A stretch of DNA of 64,000 bases from Sycon ciliatum (taxonomy: Eukaryota > Porifera > Calcarea > Leucosolenida > Sycettidae): contig NC_088653.1 in the NCBI RefSeq assembly GCF_964019385.1, positions 13,733,154 to 13,797,153 on the forward strand, written 5' to 3'. This document shows positions 33,466 through 43,284 of this stretch, in pieces. Below the pieces are notes generated by a model that did no database searches, was not told where the DNA came from, and was given only the letters and a program-made list of their open reading frames with translations. The position numbers and the translations under genes were made by a program. Position 1 is the stretch's first letter. Every line of letters begins with the position of its first letter.

Positions 33466-33572
33466 ACACACATTCAGTCATAATAAGGCACTTGTCATAA
33501 GTATCCGAACGTTTTCGGTTCCTTTTTATCAAGGATTGTACAGGGAATGGCTCAAGTTGGAAAGACTAAAAC

Positions 33573-33876
33573 CAAGAGTAGATAAACAAGAGTGTGCAAC
33601 TCGCGGATGGGTTAGCCCACGGCGGAATTTTTTGTTGACGTAATCTTTTTGAAGACGCACGCGCTGCGAGGCTTTTGGAGAGTTTTCCCTCGTGCACTTC
33701 GCTGGGCTTTACACTACAAGGTCGGTGCCCAGCACGTGCTCTCACACTGCTCTGCGGCAGAATCCGCGTTTCTCTGAAAAAAGGTGACGTAAACAAAAAA
33801 TTCCGCCGACGGCGCGGGGTATCTGCAGTTGTGCAGGAGAGATCCTGAGTTGCACACTCTTGTTTATCTACTCTTG
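33573..33876. mobile_element. MITE, CAAGAGTAG family, copy 2
   Basis: 304 bp, same termini as 14922-15242. It is flanked by the 7-bp direct repeat CTAAAAC (33566-33572, 33877-33883). The uninterrupted right Penelope arm (near 35241-35247, reversed) contains this site once, so the insertion is verified against an internal empty site. Confidence 0.88.
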
Positions 33877-33959
33877 CTAAAACGTATATAGTGTAAAGAT
33901 AATTAGATAACAACACTCGTGACAAGGTGGAAAATTATCAAGTTCAGCACGACAATAAA

Positions 33960-35119
33960 CTCGAAGGAAAAAGCCGAACAACGGCTATCCAAAGGAATTT
34001 CTGGCCAAGCTTATCAACGAAATACCGGCGACAGACAAGCCTATCCAATTTGGACCTGACCGTTGCCCAGTGGTGCTCCGTTTACTCTGGGTTGGCACCG
34101 GTACTGTGCGCGTTGAGAAGGATGTTCGTGGTATCGTATGTCCACCATATCCGTGCTTCAAGCCGTACGTCATATTTGGGACAGTGCGTGCGTTCAGTGT
34201 GAAGAAGGATGTTCTACCTACCCTTAGTAAAAGTAACCTGATGTATTTTTTTCAATGCCGACAATGTGAAGATCAATATGTAGGTAGAACCCTTGAGCAC
34301 CTGGGCGCACGAATTCGTCAACATGTACCGTTAAGTTGTGTTTCGCTTGATGCGCGCGATTGTCGTCCTCGCCGTGGTCGTCCTCCAAAATGTGCTGTCC
34401 AGTCCATCCGTTGATCTTCCTCTTCCTGTGAAGATGTGACTGCATGCCCGTCCTCCTCTGCGTGTGTAGGACACGGGCCAGCTGAGAACAGCATAAAAGA
34501 TGGTGAAAGACCGACACGTAAACCACCGAAACTGACAAAGGATCTGTCGGCGTCGGAAAGGGTGACGAGAAGCCAAGTGAAAATACGGACTGGTGAGGAC
34601 GAACGTACAACGACAACGGAAGTGACAACAACAGTCAATATTCGAAAACGTGGTCGACCGCGAAAACGAACCTCAATATCGGACACCGGACAAGTTGGAG
34701 TAAGAAGCTCAATAGAAATCCGCAATGGAGGAGACGTAGCTGAAAGGACACTTTGTATCGCGCACCCGACGGTTAGTGTCAAGAAACGTGGAAGGCCGCG
34801 GAAACGCGAAGAGACGGATAGTGGTGATGCCACGAAGAGGCGAGATAACGGGACATTGGAGGAGACAACACCCAACGGAGGTAAGAATCGCACTTCGTCA
34901 ATCAAGCAACATCTCTCAGCCCGTACCAATTGTCGTTAGTTGTACAGTGATAATGTTTTCTCAATATTGTCACGTGGTGGATGTGCCTTGCATTTGGCTG
35001 TGTTAGAAGCTTTGTATATCCGTAAGTTAGATCCTGAACTTTGCGTACAGAAAGAAAATGTGTTGTCGCTACAATTGTTTGGTGTTACTCCTCGTCGAGG
35101 TAGTAACAATGTAACTTAA
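33960..35119 (+). pseudogene. Penelope-like GIY-YIG endonuclease region with AT-hook insert
   Basis: One plus-strand frame with two in-frame stops (TGA 34412-34414, TAG 34937-34939). The order is: linker with GYPKEFLAKLINEIP; LRLLWVGTG; a CxxC finger in FFQCRQCEDQYVGRT, where YVG is the GIY-YIG core; and GARIRQH. An unusual insert of about 190 codons follows, with three AT-hook cores (RRGRPPK, KRGRPRKR, KRGRPRKR). The nuclease then resumes as SSIKQHLSA, SDNVFSILSR and LHLAVLEALYIRKLDPELC, with the catalytic glutamate in LEAL. The nuclease nicks target DNA to prime reverse transcription. Split placement of the hooks is the notable feature. Both stops look like single-base changes. Confidence 0.82.
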
Positions 35120-35399
35120 TTTGCTCATTATGTTCTTGTCACTATTATTATTTTCCTTCGAGTTTTGTGTCGTGCTGAACTTGATAATTTTTCACCTTGT
35201 CACGAGTGTTGTTATCTAATTATCTTTACGCTATATAAGTTTTAGTCTTTCCAACTTGAGCCATTCCCTGTATAATCCTTGTTGAGAAGGGACCGAAAAC
35301 GTTCGGATACTTATGACAAGTGCCTTATTATGACTGGATGTGTGTTTGCGTGGATACTTGCGACCCATAACTAACCTTCGTTTTAAAGTATTATCCGCC

Positions 35400-36210
35400 T
35401 CCGACCTCTTTTAAAAATTATTATTATTATTGTGATTTATTCGCAATCACGTGGCACTAGCAGTGGGCGATAGCCAGCCATGGAGGTAATAGAGGGGAGA
35501 AAGAAAAAGAATGAAAGGGAAACTGAAAAGTAAGACTCACTTATATATATTGTTATACACGTAGATCATGTCCATGATGCCTTTCCTTTGCGCAGGTCCA
35601 CCGCACTATTGTTTTAAAGATTAACATAATTAATGCATTACACACTATGATCACGCTGGCTCAATCCCTAATTTCCTAAGCTACCCTCCCCAGGTGCGTC
35701 TGCCCAGTGTTGACCCCTAGACCCACAGTCGGACGAGCTGCCCAGGCCTCACCACCACTGCCGTTTCTGTGCCGCCTTCTCGATACATATGTATGTACAC
35801 TGTATACCATGTGCACATTCACATGTCTGAAGGTTTGTGGTTTTTCAATAAAAAAATTATAGGGGTGAAACGATTAGATCGAATATTCGAGTATTCGTTC
35901 GAAAATCTCAAACGAGCGAGTATTCGAAATTTTGCACTTTTTTTGTTTTTTTTGTTTTTTAGTACTGGCATTCTATTTTTAAAAACTCCTGTAACTCCTG
36001 CTCATCGACTGGTATGCGCATTATTCGTGCCTTTGAGTCAGTATTTTATGACTTGGACGATGCGATCACCACGGCCAGTAACGTTATTTTTTTTGAGATA
36101 ATGAAAGTGCTGGTGAAGATCGTTACTTTACACTCTGTACAAGACGTTGGCGACTTTTGTTCTATGTTCACAGATAATTTCTTCCGAATTAGTCGAGAAC
36201 TCACAAATCT
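35400..36210. other. Mixed mobile-element remnants
   Basis: An (ATT)n run near 35416-35431 beside gtgatttattcgcaatcacg looks like a LINE 3' end on the minus strand. 35862-35945 begins ggggtgaaacgattagatcg and continues with attcgagtattcgttcg, like the end of an hAT-type element, without a recognised partner. No gene is supported. Confidence 0.4.
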
Positions 36211-36211
36211 A

Positions 36212-36260
36212 GCGCTTCTCTTTTTTATTTATTTTTAAAATAAATAAAAAAGAGAAGCGC
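36212..36260. repeat. Perfect 24-bp palindrome with 1-nt spacer
   Basis: Arms 36212-36235 and 36237-36260 are exact complements, starting GCGCTTCTC and ending GAGAAGCGC around an A/T-rich centre. It lies at the 3' end of the LINE fragment that follows, so it may have formed at an insertion junction. It would form a strong hairpin or cruciform. Confidence 0.9.
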
Positions 36261-36288
36261 GGGGAGCTAGGGCAGGGCTGGATATCAA

Positions 36289-37143
36289 CTAGTATGTTGC
36301 ATCCTGGAGTAGCTGTGTGAATGTATTGTAACGTTGGCAGGATTTTAGATTTTGTGGGAGGAGAGACGAGTTGCGGTAAGCAAGGAAGAGAGGAGATGTT
36401 TGCATATAGGCAGACCGCGCAATAGGGAAGCGGAGAGAGTTTCTTGCGGGAATGTCTTGAGATTGAATAAACCAGCTTAGGCAGGAGAGAGCATGAGGAG
36501 GAGCAATGCCCAGCATAATTTAGTGACTTGTCTGGCACGCCAAAATCCGCACGAGGACCTAGAGCAGCACAGCAAAAGCAATGCGGTGTAAGTCTGTGCT
36601 TGGAGTCAGGCGAGGAAGCCGAAATAATATTTTCAGAAGGCGCCTTTGCATAACTTCGAGTCGAGCAATCAGTGTTTTAGAAATGCCAGCCCAAATTATG
36701 CAGCAGTAATCAAGAACAGGCAGAATATAAGATGTGTAGATAACATGGCGACAGTCGGTGTGGAGGTGGGTGATGTGTGATGAGAGAAATCCCATTACTG
36801 AGCTAGCACGGCTGTCTAAACTTTCGATCTGGGATTTCCAGGTTAAGTGTTGGTCAATAATGACGCCAAGATGTTTGTGTTTTTCAACGATGCAGAGCGG
36901 GGTTGCGGTGCTTGGAAAGGTATAGGGACTGGTTTCTAATGAAGATAGGTCACAAGAATAACTGGGGCGGATACACATTACAGAATTTTTCGAAGAGCTG
37001 GGCTGCACATTCCATTTTGCCATCCAATGAATAACGCCATCTATGTTGGACTGTAACTTGGCACTAGCCTCGGGGAGAATGGATGCTGTCACACGTAGTG
37101 CTGTATCATCAGCATATGAGCCCGGATCAGCGAAAACCATCAC
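36289..37143 (-). pseudogene. LINE reverse transcriptase C-terminal fragment
   Basis: The minus-strand frame opens with the catalytic box YADDTALRV and continues through a WMAKWNVQPSSSKNSVMCI thumb region, KHKHLGVIIDQHLTWKSQI, MGFLSSHITHLH, YILPVLDYCCIIWAG and LEVMQRRLLKILF. Another frame (36289-36516) completes the C-terminus with SLRFPIARSAYM and LKSCQRYNTFTQLL. This is CR1/Jockey-group style and different from the RTE-like copy at 12.7 kb. It is 5'-truncated within the palm and frameshifted near 36540. Confidence 0.82.
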
Positions 37144-37640
37144 TTGTGTTTGATATCAAGTTGATCAAAAAGTGACGTTGAAGTCGAGCGAAAGAAAAGT
37201 CGCGGACCTAACAACTACCCATCACCTTTCTGTCTTTATTGTCACTAGTCTTTCTTTCTGCCTCCCAAGCTAGTGTTTGTTTGTCTGTCAGTGACTAGCT
37301 AGCTAGGCAAGCCCCAAGCAAGTGAGGAGACATGGCTGGGAAACCCCACGCACCTGAGCTTGGCTGGCGGATAGGTACGACCACGGGGCGCGAACATCGC
37401 GCGCGCATCGATCGGCGTTGACGCCAATCACGACACGACATTTTTTGGTGATGACTGGGATGGGGATAGCTCATCAAGGGAGTCAGGTGAAAGCCGCGGA
37501 GCTCCAGAAGACGACGCCCTCCTGCCGCAAAGCGACTCGGCGAGGCTGCAGACTTCGTGTAGAAGAAAGCAGCGCTGTTGAGAATGATGAAGACTCGAGT
37601 GGATATTGTTGAGCGATGAATGACTCCTTCACTAGCAGGT
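37144..37640. other. Unassigned sequence next to a minisatellite
   Basis: It contains an acidic open stretch near 37440-37590 (FFGDDWDGDSSSRESGESRG) without an ATG or recognisable domain. Possibly the left part of the minisatellite-bearing element, but it does not match 19930-20284. Confidence 0.3.
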
Positions 37641-37649
37641 TTGTTTTCA

Positions 37650-37864
37650 CTGAAAAAATGAGCACTTTTCGCCTGTTTTCACTGAAAAATGAGCACTTTT
37701 TGCATGTTTTCACTGAAAATAGAGCACTTTTTGCCTGTTTTCACTGAAAAAAAGAGCACTTTTCGCCTGTTTTCACTGACAAAGAGCACTTTTTACCTGT
37801 TTTCACTGAAAATAGAGGTCTTCTTGCCTGTTTTCACTGAAAAAGAGCACTTTTTGCCTGTTTT
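37650..37864. repeat. 30-bp minisatellite, left part of split array
   Basis: Seven copies of the gttttcactgaaaaa/gagcactttttgcct unit, ending exactly where the Ngaro-type element starts. The rest of the array is on its far side at 42997-43018. Confidence 0.88.
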
Positions 37865-38190
37865 GTCGCAGTAATGTAGTTAGTGTGTGTTAGCATCCAC
37901 TGATCACACTACCCATGTTTGCATCTGCCGCGCAACGCTGCATCAATGCATTGCGCACTTCACTCACACTGCCAGCGCATAGATTTGGGCATGCTTAGCC
38001 TGACGTCACACAACTGCTTCCTTTGAACTTTTTCTCACTGCACTCACACTGCCAGAGCATGGATTCGGGCGCGCTTAGCCTGACGTCGTACAACTGCTTC
38101 CTTTGAACTTTCTCTTTCTTTCTTGCTGTTGGCTTCACTTCAAAGACTAGCCTAATTAGTGGTGACTTTTAGCTTTTGCCAGCATCAAAT
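37865..38190. repeat. Split direct repeat A1
   Basis: Starts gtcgcagtaatgtagttag. It matches A2 (42349-42673) along its length and contains an internal duplication of the cactgccag...ctgacgtc block. Confidence 0.88.
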
Positions 38191-38293
38191 TTTCCAGCTC
38201 TCTCAGTTTTGCTTCTAGCTTTTGGTAGCTTTGAGTAACTAATTAGCCAGACGCTTCGATTGGGTTCAGCTCGTACTGTTGGTGCCTGAAACA

Positions 38294-39426
38294 ATGCCGT
38301 CTATTGTGCATCGGATGCGGGTGGCAGAACTGCGAGCCGAGCTGGACGATCGAGGTCTGCTGACCACCGGAAAGAAATCCATTCTGGTTCTGAGATTACT
38401 GGGCGACATGGAGCGAGAAAACCTGGGTCCAACTCAACCTTCAGCAAACGACTTTGTCGAACCCACTGTGGATACATGCGAGGTGCTCGCCGATCCCCGG
38501 ACACCTTGGATCCGACTGGTATTCGCGAACTTATTCGGGCTGAAGTTCGTTCTGCCGTCACAGACGAGATTGGAGCATCTTTTCTGTCGCAGCCAAGTGC
38601 GGCACCAGCGCCACCAGCTGCGTCATCCGACATTGGCGTGGGTGCTGCGTGCTCCACACCGCCTCACGCTGGAAATCTGCACGTCCCAAAGTCGGCGCAG
38701 GATAAGATATTGCGGGGTGAGTTTGTGGACTTCGACCAATTGTTGCCTGAGATCTTGGGGGCAGTTGATAGCAATAAGTCGTTCGAGCTCAGATCCTGTT
38801 CATCCGGGGGTGCACTGGAAGTCGTAGAGGTGAACACCACTCGCCCGGTTCGTAGACGTGTGCACGATATCGCCACTTGGTTAGAAGCATGGTCTCTGTA
38901 TATGCATGTTGTGATCAGCAATGCACCCCACCGCACAGCAGAACTCCTGTCATACCAGTGCATGATCTTGGCGGCCAACAGGCAGTATTTTGCAGAGGCT
39001 TGGCTTATGTATGACCAGCAATTTCGAAGGCTTGTCGCTTCACAACCCGGCAAGCGCTTTGATACGATTGACATAAATACAAGGCAGCTGTGCATCACAG
39101 GCAAGGCCAGGCATAGATGTCAGTCGTGCAGCCTTGTTCACCCAGCGGCTGCAAGCAACATGTGTCCTTTTCGTCCCAAACATGCACACCAAGCTCAAAC
39201 AACATCATCCTCACTGCTCACCCGCAACAACACAGGTGCCGTCATCTGCGGAAACTTCAACCTTGGCAAGTGTAGCTGGTCAAATCGCTGGTTCGCCCAC
39301 ATCTGCAACCGCTATGGCAAGGACCACCCCCGCAGCAAGTGTTCTGGCAAAGGTCAGCGACCAGCCCAGTATGTTGGGATTGCAATCCCAGCCCGAGCAA
39401 CCAATAACTGTTGCATGTGTACATAA
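38294..39426 (+). pseudogene. Ngaro-type gag-like protein (frameshifted)
   Basis: The ATG at 38294 starts a SAP-type DNA-binding motif (MRVAELRAELDDRGLLTTGK then ILVLRLLGDM, about residues 6-40). A frameshift near 38500 moves the reading to a second frame that runs to 39426. It carries IRELIRAEVRSAVTDEIG, a central domain with DIATWLEAWSLYMHVV, and a decayed CCCH-like finger (CGNFNLGKC, FAHIC, HPRSKC) missing two expected cysteines. The product would package element RNA. Confidence 0.75.
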
Positions 39427-40965
39427 TTTTCTTCCCCCTCACATTAATAATTCCTCCGTACATACCCCTTTGAGTGTCTCCCGTTTTGAGCTTTTATTGC
39501 GTCATCACCCCGATAAAGAATTTGCTTCCTATGTGCTAAACGGGCTGCGCTACGGCTTTAGCATAGGTTTCACTGCTTCACGCGACATTTCTGCCCAGTC
39601 TGCTAATCTGCCATCTTCTGATGCTTGTGCCTCCTTTATTTCTGACCAGCTTTATGCTTCTTGCCAGCGTGGCGAAACTGCTGGTCCTTTTAGTGCAGGC
39701 TCGTTCACCTTCATGCGCTGTTCTGGTGTCGGCGCGGTACCGAAGAAGAACGGCAAGCTTTGTATGATTCACCATCTCTCTAGCCCCGCCGGTAATAGTG
39801 TGAACGACGGAGTTCCAGCTGACCAGTTGTCCCTGCACTACATCAGTATTGACGATGCAATCGAGTTTATTATGTCCTAACCTCAGCCGGTGTACCTCGC
39901 AAAGCTGGACATCAAAAGTGCATTCCAGCAAATCCCAGTTCGTGCTGAAGACCACTCACTACTCGGCATATTCTGGCAAGGCAACTACTATTACGAGCGG
40001 GTGCTACCGTTTGGGCTTCGCTCCAGCCCAGCCAATTTCCATTCCGTTGCCTCGGCAATAGAGTGGATTATCCGGAACCATTTCTCCATTGCCGACCTAT
40101 TCCACTACTTGGACGACTTCCTAAACGTCACAACGGGCCATACTGTCGCCCAGCGTCAACTAGCAATCCTGCTGCGGGCCTTCATCTATTTGGGCGTGCC
40201 ACTAGCGCCAGCAAAGGTGGAAGGTCCTGCGAGATCACTGACGTTCCTCGGCATTATTCTGGACTGCGAGCGGCTCGAGGCCAGGCTCCCCATGGACAAG
40301 CTCAACGACCTCTGATCGCTATTGGCCAGCACGATCAACAGCCGGAATATATCCCAACGCCAACTCGAGTCCCTATTGGGTAAGCTCTCGTTTGCTGCGC
40401 CCGTGTCATCACTCCAGGCCGTACCTTCATGCGTCGTCTGTGGTCCGTCTGCTCACGGTTTCAGCAACCACACTACTCAATAACTTGGACCCAAGAATGC
40501 GTGGATGACCTGCTATGGTGGATGAGGCTGCTTAGTGAGTGGAACGGGAAGTCCTTCTTCTTGCACCCAAACTGGACCCCATCACCAGATCTCCGGCTGC
40601 ACACAGATGCAAGTGGCACTCGCGGCTGGGGTGCTTACAATAATGGGAAGTGGATTCAAGGTTCATGGAACAGTGCCCAGATGCTGCAGTCTATCGAGTG
40701 GAAGGAGCTGTTTGCCCTCGTAGCAGCCTGCGCCACATGGGGCGACGAATGGGCTAAGCTCCGGATTCGGGTACAGTGCGACAACTCGGCGATAGTGGAC
40801 TGCATCCGTTGGGGCACGTACAAAGCCCCAGCTGTGATGAAGGTGCTACGCGAACTGTTCTTCGTTTGCTATGAGTTCAACTTTCATGTTAGCGCTGTGC
40901 ACATTGCTGGCTCCAAGAACGTCATTGCAGATTGCCTTTCTCGTTTTCTTATGCAGGAATTTTGA
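39134..40965 (+). pseudogene. Ngaro-type reverse transcriptase-RNase H (broken)
   Basis: The polymerase part includes GVGAVPKKNGKLCMIHHLSS, AKLDIKSAFQQIPV (box A), LPFGLRSSPANFHSVA (box B) and FHYLDDFLNV (catalytic YLDD). RNase H has LHTDASGTRGWG, SIEWKELFALV and QCDNSAIVDCIRWG, ending KNVIADCLSRFL. Lesions are TAA at 39878-39880 inside the palm, TGA at 40313-40315, and a two-base insertion near 40396. It overlaps gag at its start and YR at its end, as is usual in the group. Confidence 0.85.
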
Positions 40966-41954
40966 CGTCATGCTCCGTTAGCCCGGCCGAGTCCAGACCG
41001 TGCTCGTCTTCCGGCAGTCTTGTGAGCGAAGTCACTAAGTACGCTGCCTGTGCAATTGCTGCTAAAACAAGACGCACCTACTCTGCCGGTGAGCGTCGTT
41101 TTGTCAGTTTCTGCTCCCTTTGCAATCTGCAACCTTACCCAGCTTCTGATCTTACCCTCAGCTGCTTTTGCGCTTTTCTTGCTCGCTCTGTCCGCCCTTG
41201 CACGATATCTGTTTATTTTCAAGCTGTACGGAATGCACACATTGAACAGGGGCTAGAGGATCCCCTGATCGAGACCTGGCTTCTCAAGATAGTGTTGAAG
41301 GGTGTGCAACGGTGCCATGGGACCGAGACAGTAAAGCTTAGATTGCCCATAACTATGCCAACTCTAAGGAAATTAGTCGATGCCTGTGATCACCTCCCCG
41401 TGTTGCCCGAGCATGACCGAGTTCTCTTCAAGTCTGCTGTGCTGTTGGCATTCTTTGGTTTCCTAAGATGCTCCGAATTTACAGAGGGCCTTACAAGAGA
41501 GAGTATCAGATTGGAGTCAGGCAGCATGACCATCCTGCTAAAGAGATAAAAGCCAGACCATTTTGGGAAGGGAGTCCACATTGTCATTGGACCGGCCGGC
41601 CGCCCTTACTGCCCGGTGTATGCTATGCTACGCTACCTGGCGATGATTGGCAGTCGAAACGCATCCACTCCTCTGTATGTACTTGCCAAAGGTGTGCCGT
41701 TATCCAGAGCTGTTTTCACCAGTACTGTGCGCTTGCTGCTTGAAAAGGCTGCGGTGCCAAACATCGAACTCTACTCGGGACACTCATTCCGAATTGGCGC
41801 AGCTACTACCGCCGCCATGGCAGGGATACCCGATTCGCTGATTCGTTCTGCCGGCAGGTGGCAGAGCGATGTGTGTCTACGCTGTATGCGAATGCCAATG
41901 GGGACCAAGTCCAAGATCTCGGCTCAGCTTACCTCAGTGAGTGACCTTATCTGA
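40932..41954 (+). pseudogene. Tyrosine recombinase of the Ngaro-type element (nucleophile lost)
   Basis: One frame with a single TAA (41547-41549). The N-terminal DNA-binding part has KTRRTYSAGERRFVSFCSLC. The catalytic part has FFGFLRCSEFTEGL (first arginine), GHSFRIGAATTAAM (HxxR) and SAGRWQSD (tryptophan position). Where the family has a tyrosine in a GRW.S....Y.R-type end, this reads CLRCMR, so both candidate tyrosines are cysteine (TGT, one base from TAT). Even without the stop, strand cleavage would be impaired. It would integrate circular DNA copies. Confidence 0.82.
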
Positions 41955-42071
41955 TTCTTTGCACGGACAGTTTATGTTCCATCCCTGAAGTCCTAGCATA
42001 GGAATGTCACTGCTCGATAATTTCTTAATGCTGGGGGGTTGTTCGGGGATAGTGTTGCTGCTTTGTGGAGC

Positions 42072-42347
42072 TCTATCGCTCCTAACTGGTCACTTGCTTT
42101 GCTAGTTGCGGCTCTTCACGAGCCAGTTGTTGCCAATTGCATTGGCTTTGCCTTGCAACCCCAAAGTGGCACAATGTGGGCTTATTGCGGCTCCTCGCGA
42201 GCCAGTTGCTGCCAAGGGCCTGGCATTGCTTTCCAGCTCTTCGACCTTTTGCATTACAAGACCAGTTACTCGAAGCAGCACACTATCTCCAAAACAATTC
42301 CTTGTTGCCTTGGGCTGAGTATGAGTGTGTGAGGGATATGGTGCTAA
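42072..42347. repeat. Split direct repeat B1
   Basis: Begins tctatcgctcctaactggtc and ends gggatatggtgctaa. It matches B2 (42730-42996). It abuts A2 with one base between. Confidence 0.88.
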
Positions 42348-42348
42348 T

Positions 42349-42673
42349 GTCGCAGTAATGTAGTTAGTGTGTGTTAGCATACACCGATCACACTGCCATG
42401 TTTGCATCTGCCGCGCACCGCTGCATCAGTGCATTGCGCACTGCACTCACACTGCCAGCGCATAGATTTGGGCACGCTTAGCCTGACGTCAAACAACTGC
42501 TTCCTTTGAACCTTTGCTCACTGCACTTACACTGCAAGCGCATGGATTCGGGCGCGCTTAGCCTGACGTCGTACAATTGCTTCCTTTGAACTTTCTCTTT
42601 ATTTCTTGCTGTTGGCTTCACTTCAAAGACTAGCCTAATTAGTGGTGACTTTTAGCTTGTGCCAGCATCCAAT
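42349..42673. repeat. Split direct repeat A2
   Basis: Near-identical to A1, ending near gccagcatc. Confidence 0.88.
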
Positions 42674-42729
42674 GTTCACCCTCCATTCGTCTCATCTTAT
42701 CTTGCTAATGGTACTAGGGAACATTTAGT

Positions 42730-42996
42730 TCTATCGCTCCTAACTGGTCACTTGCTTCGCTAGTCGCGGCTCTTCACGAGCCAGTTCTTGCCAATTGCAT
42801 TGGCTTTGCCTTGCAACCCCATTGTGGCACAACGTGGGTTTATTGCGGCTCCTCGCGAGCCAGTTGCTGCCAGTGGCCTGGCATTGCTTTCCAGCTCTTC
42901 GAGCTTTTGCATTAAAAGACCAGTTACTCGAAGCAGCACACTACAATTCCTTGTTGCCTTGGGCTGAGTATGAGTGTGTGAGGGATATGGTGCTAA
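42730..42996. repeat. Split direct repeat B2
   Basis: Near-identical to B1 with a short deletion (about 9 bp) before the final block. It forms the right terminus of the element. Confidence 0.88.
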
Positions 42997-43089
42997 CGCT
43001 GAAAAAGAGCACTTTTTCAGCATCTGAGGGACGCGAAAAGCACTAAGTGCGAATCAATAGAGCACCTTTGCGGAAGGGCTAGCCGTGTG
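42997..43089. mobile_element. Right end of the minisatellite-bearing hAT-like element, copy 2
   Basis: Matches 20535-20632: partial minisatellite, gcgaaaagcactaagtgcga, terminal GGAAGGGCTA and the flank GCCGTGTG (43082-43089). It was split from its left part by the Ngaro-type insertion. Confidence 0.75.
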
Positions 43090-43284
43090 TCACAGCCTGA
43101 TGATAAATTGTCCTGTTTCAGGAAATCTCCATTTTGATATGATAGTCGCATAAGCCGTGGAACACAACGGGAGAATTACAAATGGAAGATGTTCGTGAGA
43201 ATAGTTAATCTACTGCAAAACCAATAAACGCAAATCAAGCACGTTCGATGAAAGCTCGGTTTGAATATTCCAAAAAAGCTGCGT

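Larger units (their letters stand above)
33064..35395 (+). mobile_element. Penelope-like retroelement, 5'-truncated, with inverted terminal arms
   Basis: The right arm (35155-35395) is repeated in inverted form on the left (33064-33970). Both contain ccgaaaacgttcggatac and cttgtcacgagtgttgttat tracts or their complements. The left arm is split by a retroposon (about 33113-33465) and a MITE (33573-33876). Between the arms lies the C-terminal linker and GIY-YIG region of a Penelope-like polyprotein. The reverse transcriptase is missing. Inverted terminal segments on truncated copies are known for this class. Confidence 0.8.
37865..42996 (+). mobile_element. Ngaro/PAT-type tyrosine-recombinase retroelement, full length
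   Basis: 5.13 kb with order A1 - gag - RT/RNase H - YR - B1 - A2 - B2. Split direct repeats of exactly this order define PAT and Ngaro elements. No methyltransferase is seen between RNase H and YR, which favours Ngaro. It sits inside the minisatellite with no target-site duplication: left flank cctgtttt, right flank cgctgaaaaagagc, rejoining to the repeat unit gttttcactgaaaaagagc. All ORFs carry lesions. Confidence 0.87.

Noticed and set aside
34224-34929. Minus-strand frames of 135 and 203 codons
   Set aside because: They are antisense shadows of the Penelope nuclease/AT-hook frame, whose motifs are on the plus strand.
33490-35300. Hammerhead ribozyme in the Penelope arms (ccttgttgagaagg...accgaaaacg)
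   Set aside because: The CUGAUGA box is not present in either arm. The tract folds better as two simple hairpins, so I do not call a ribozyme there although the element class often carries one.
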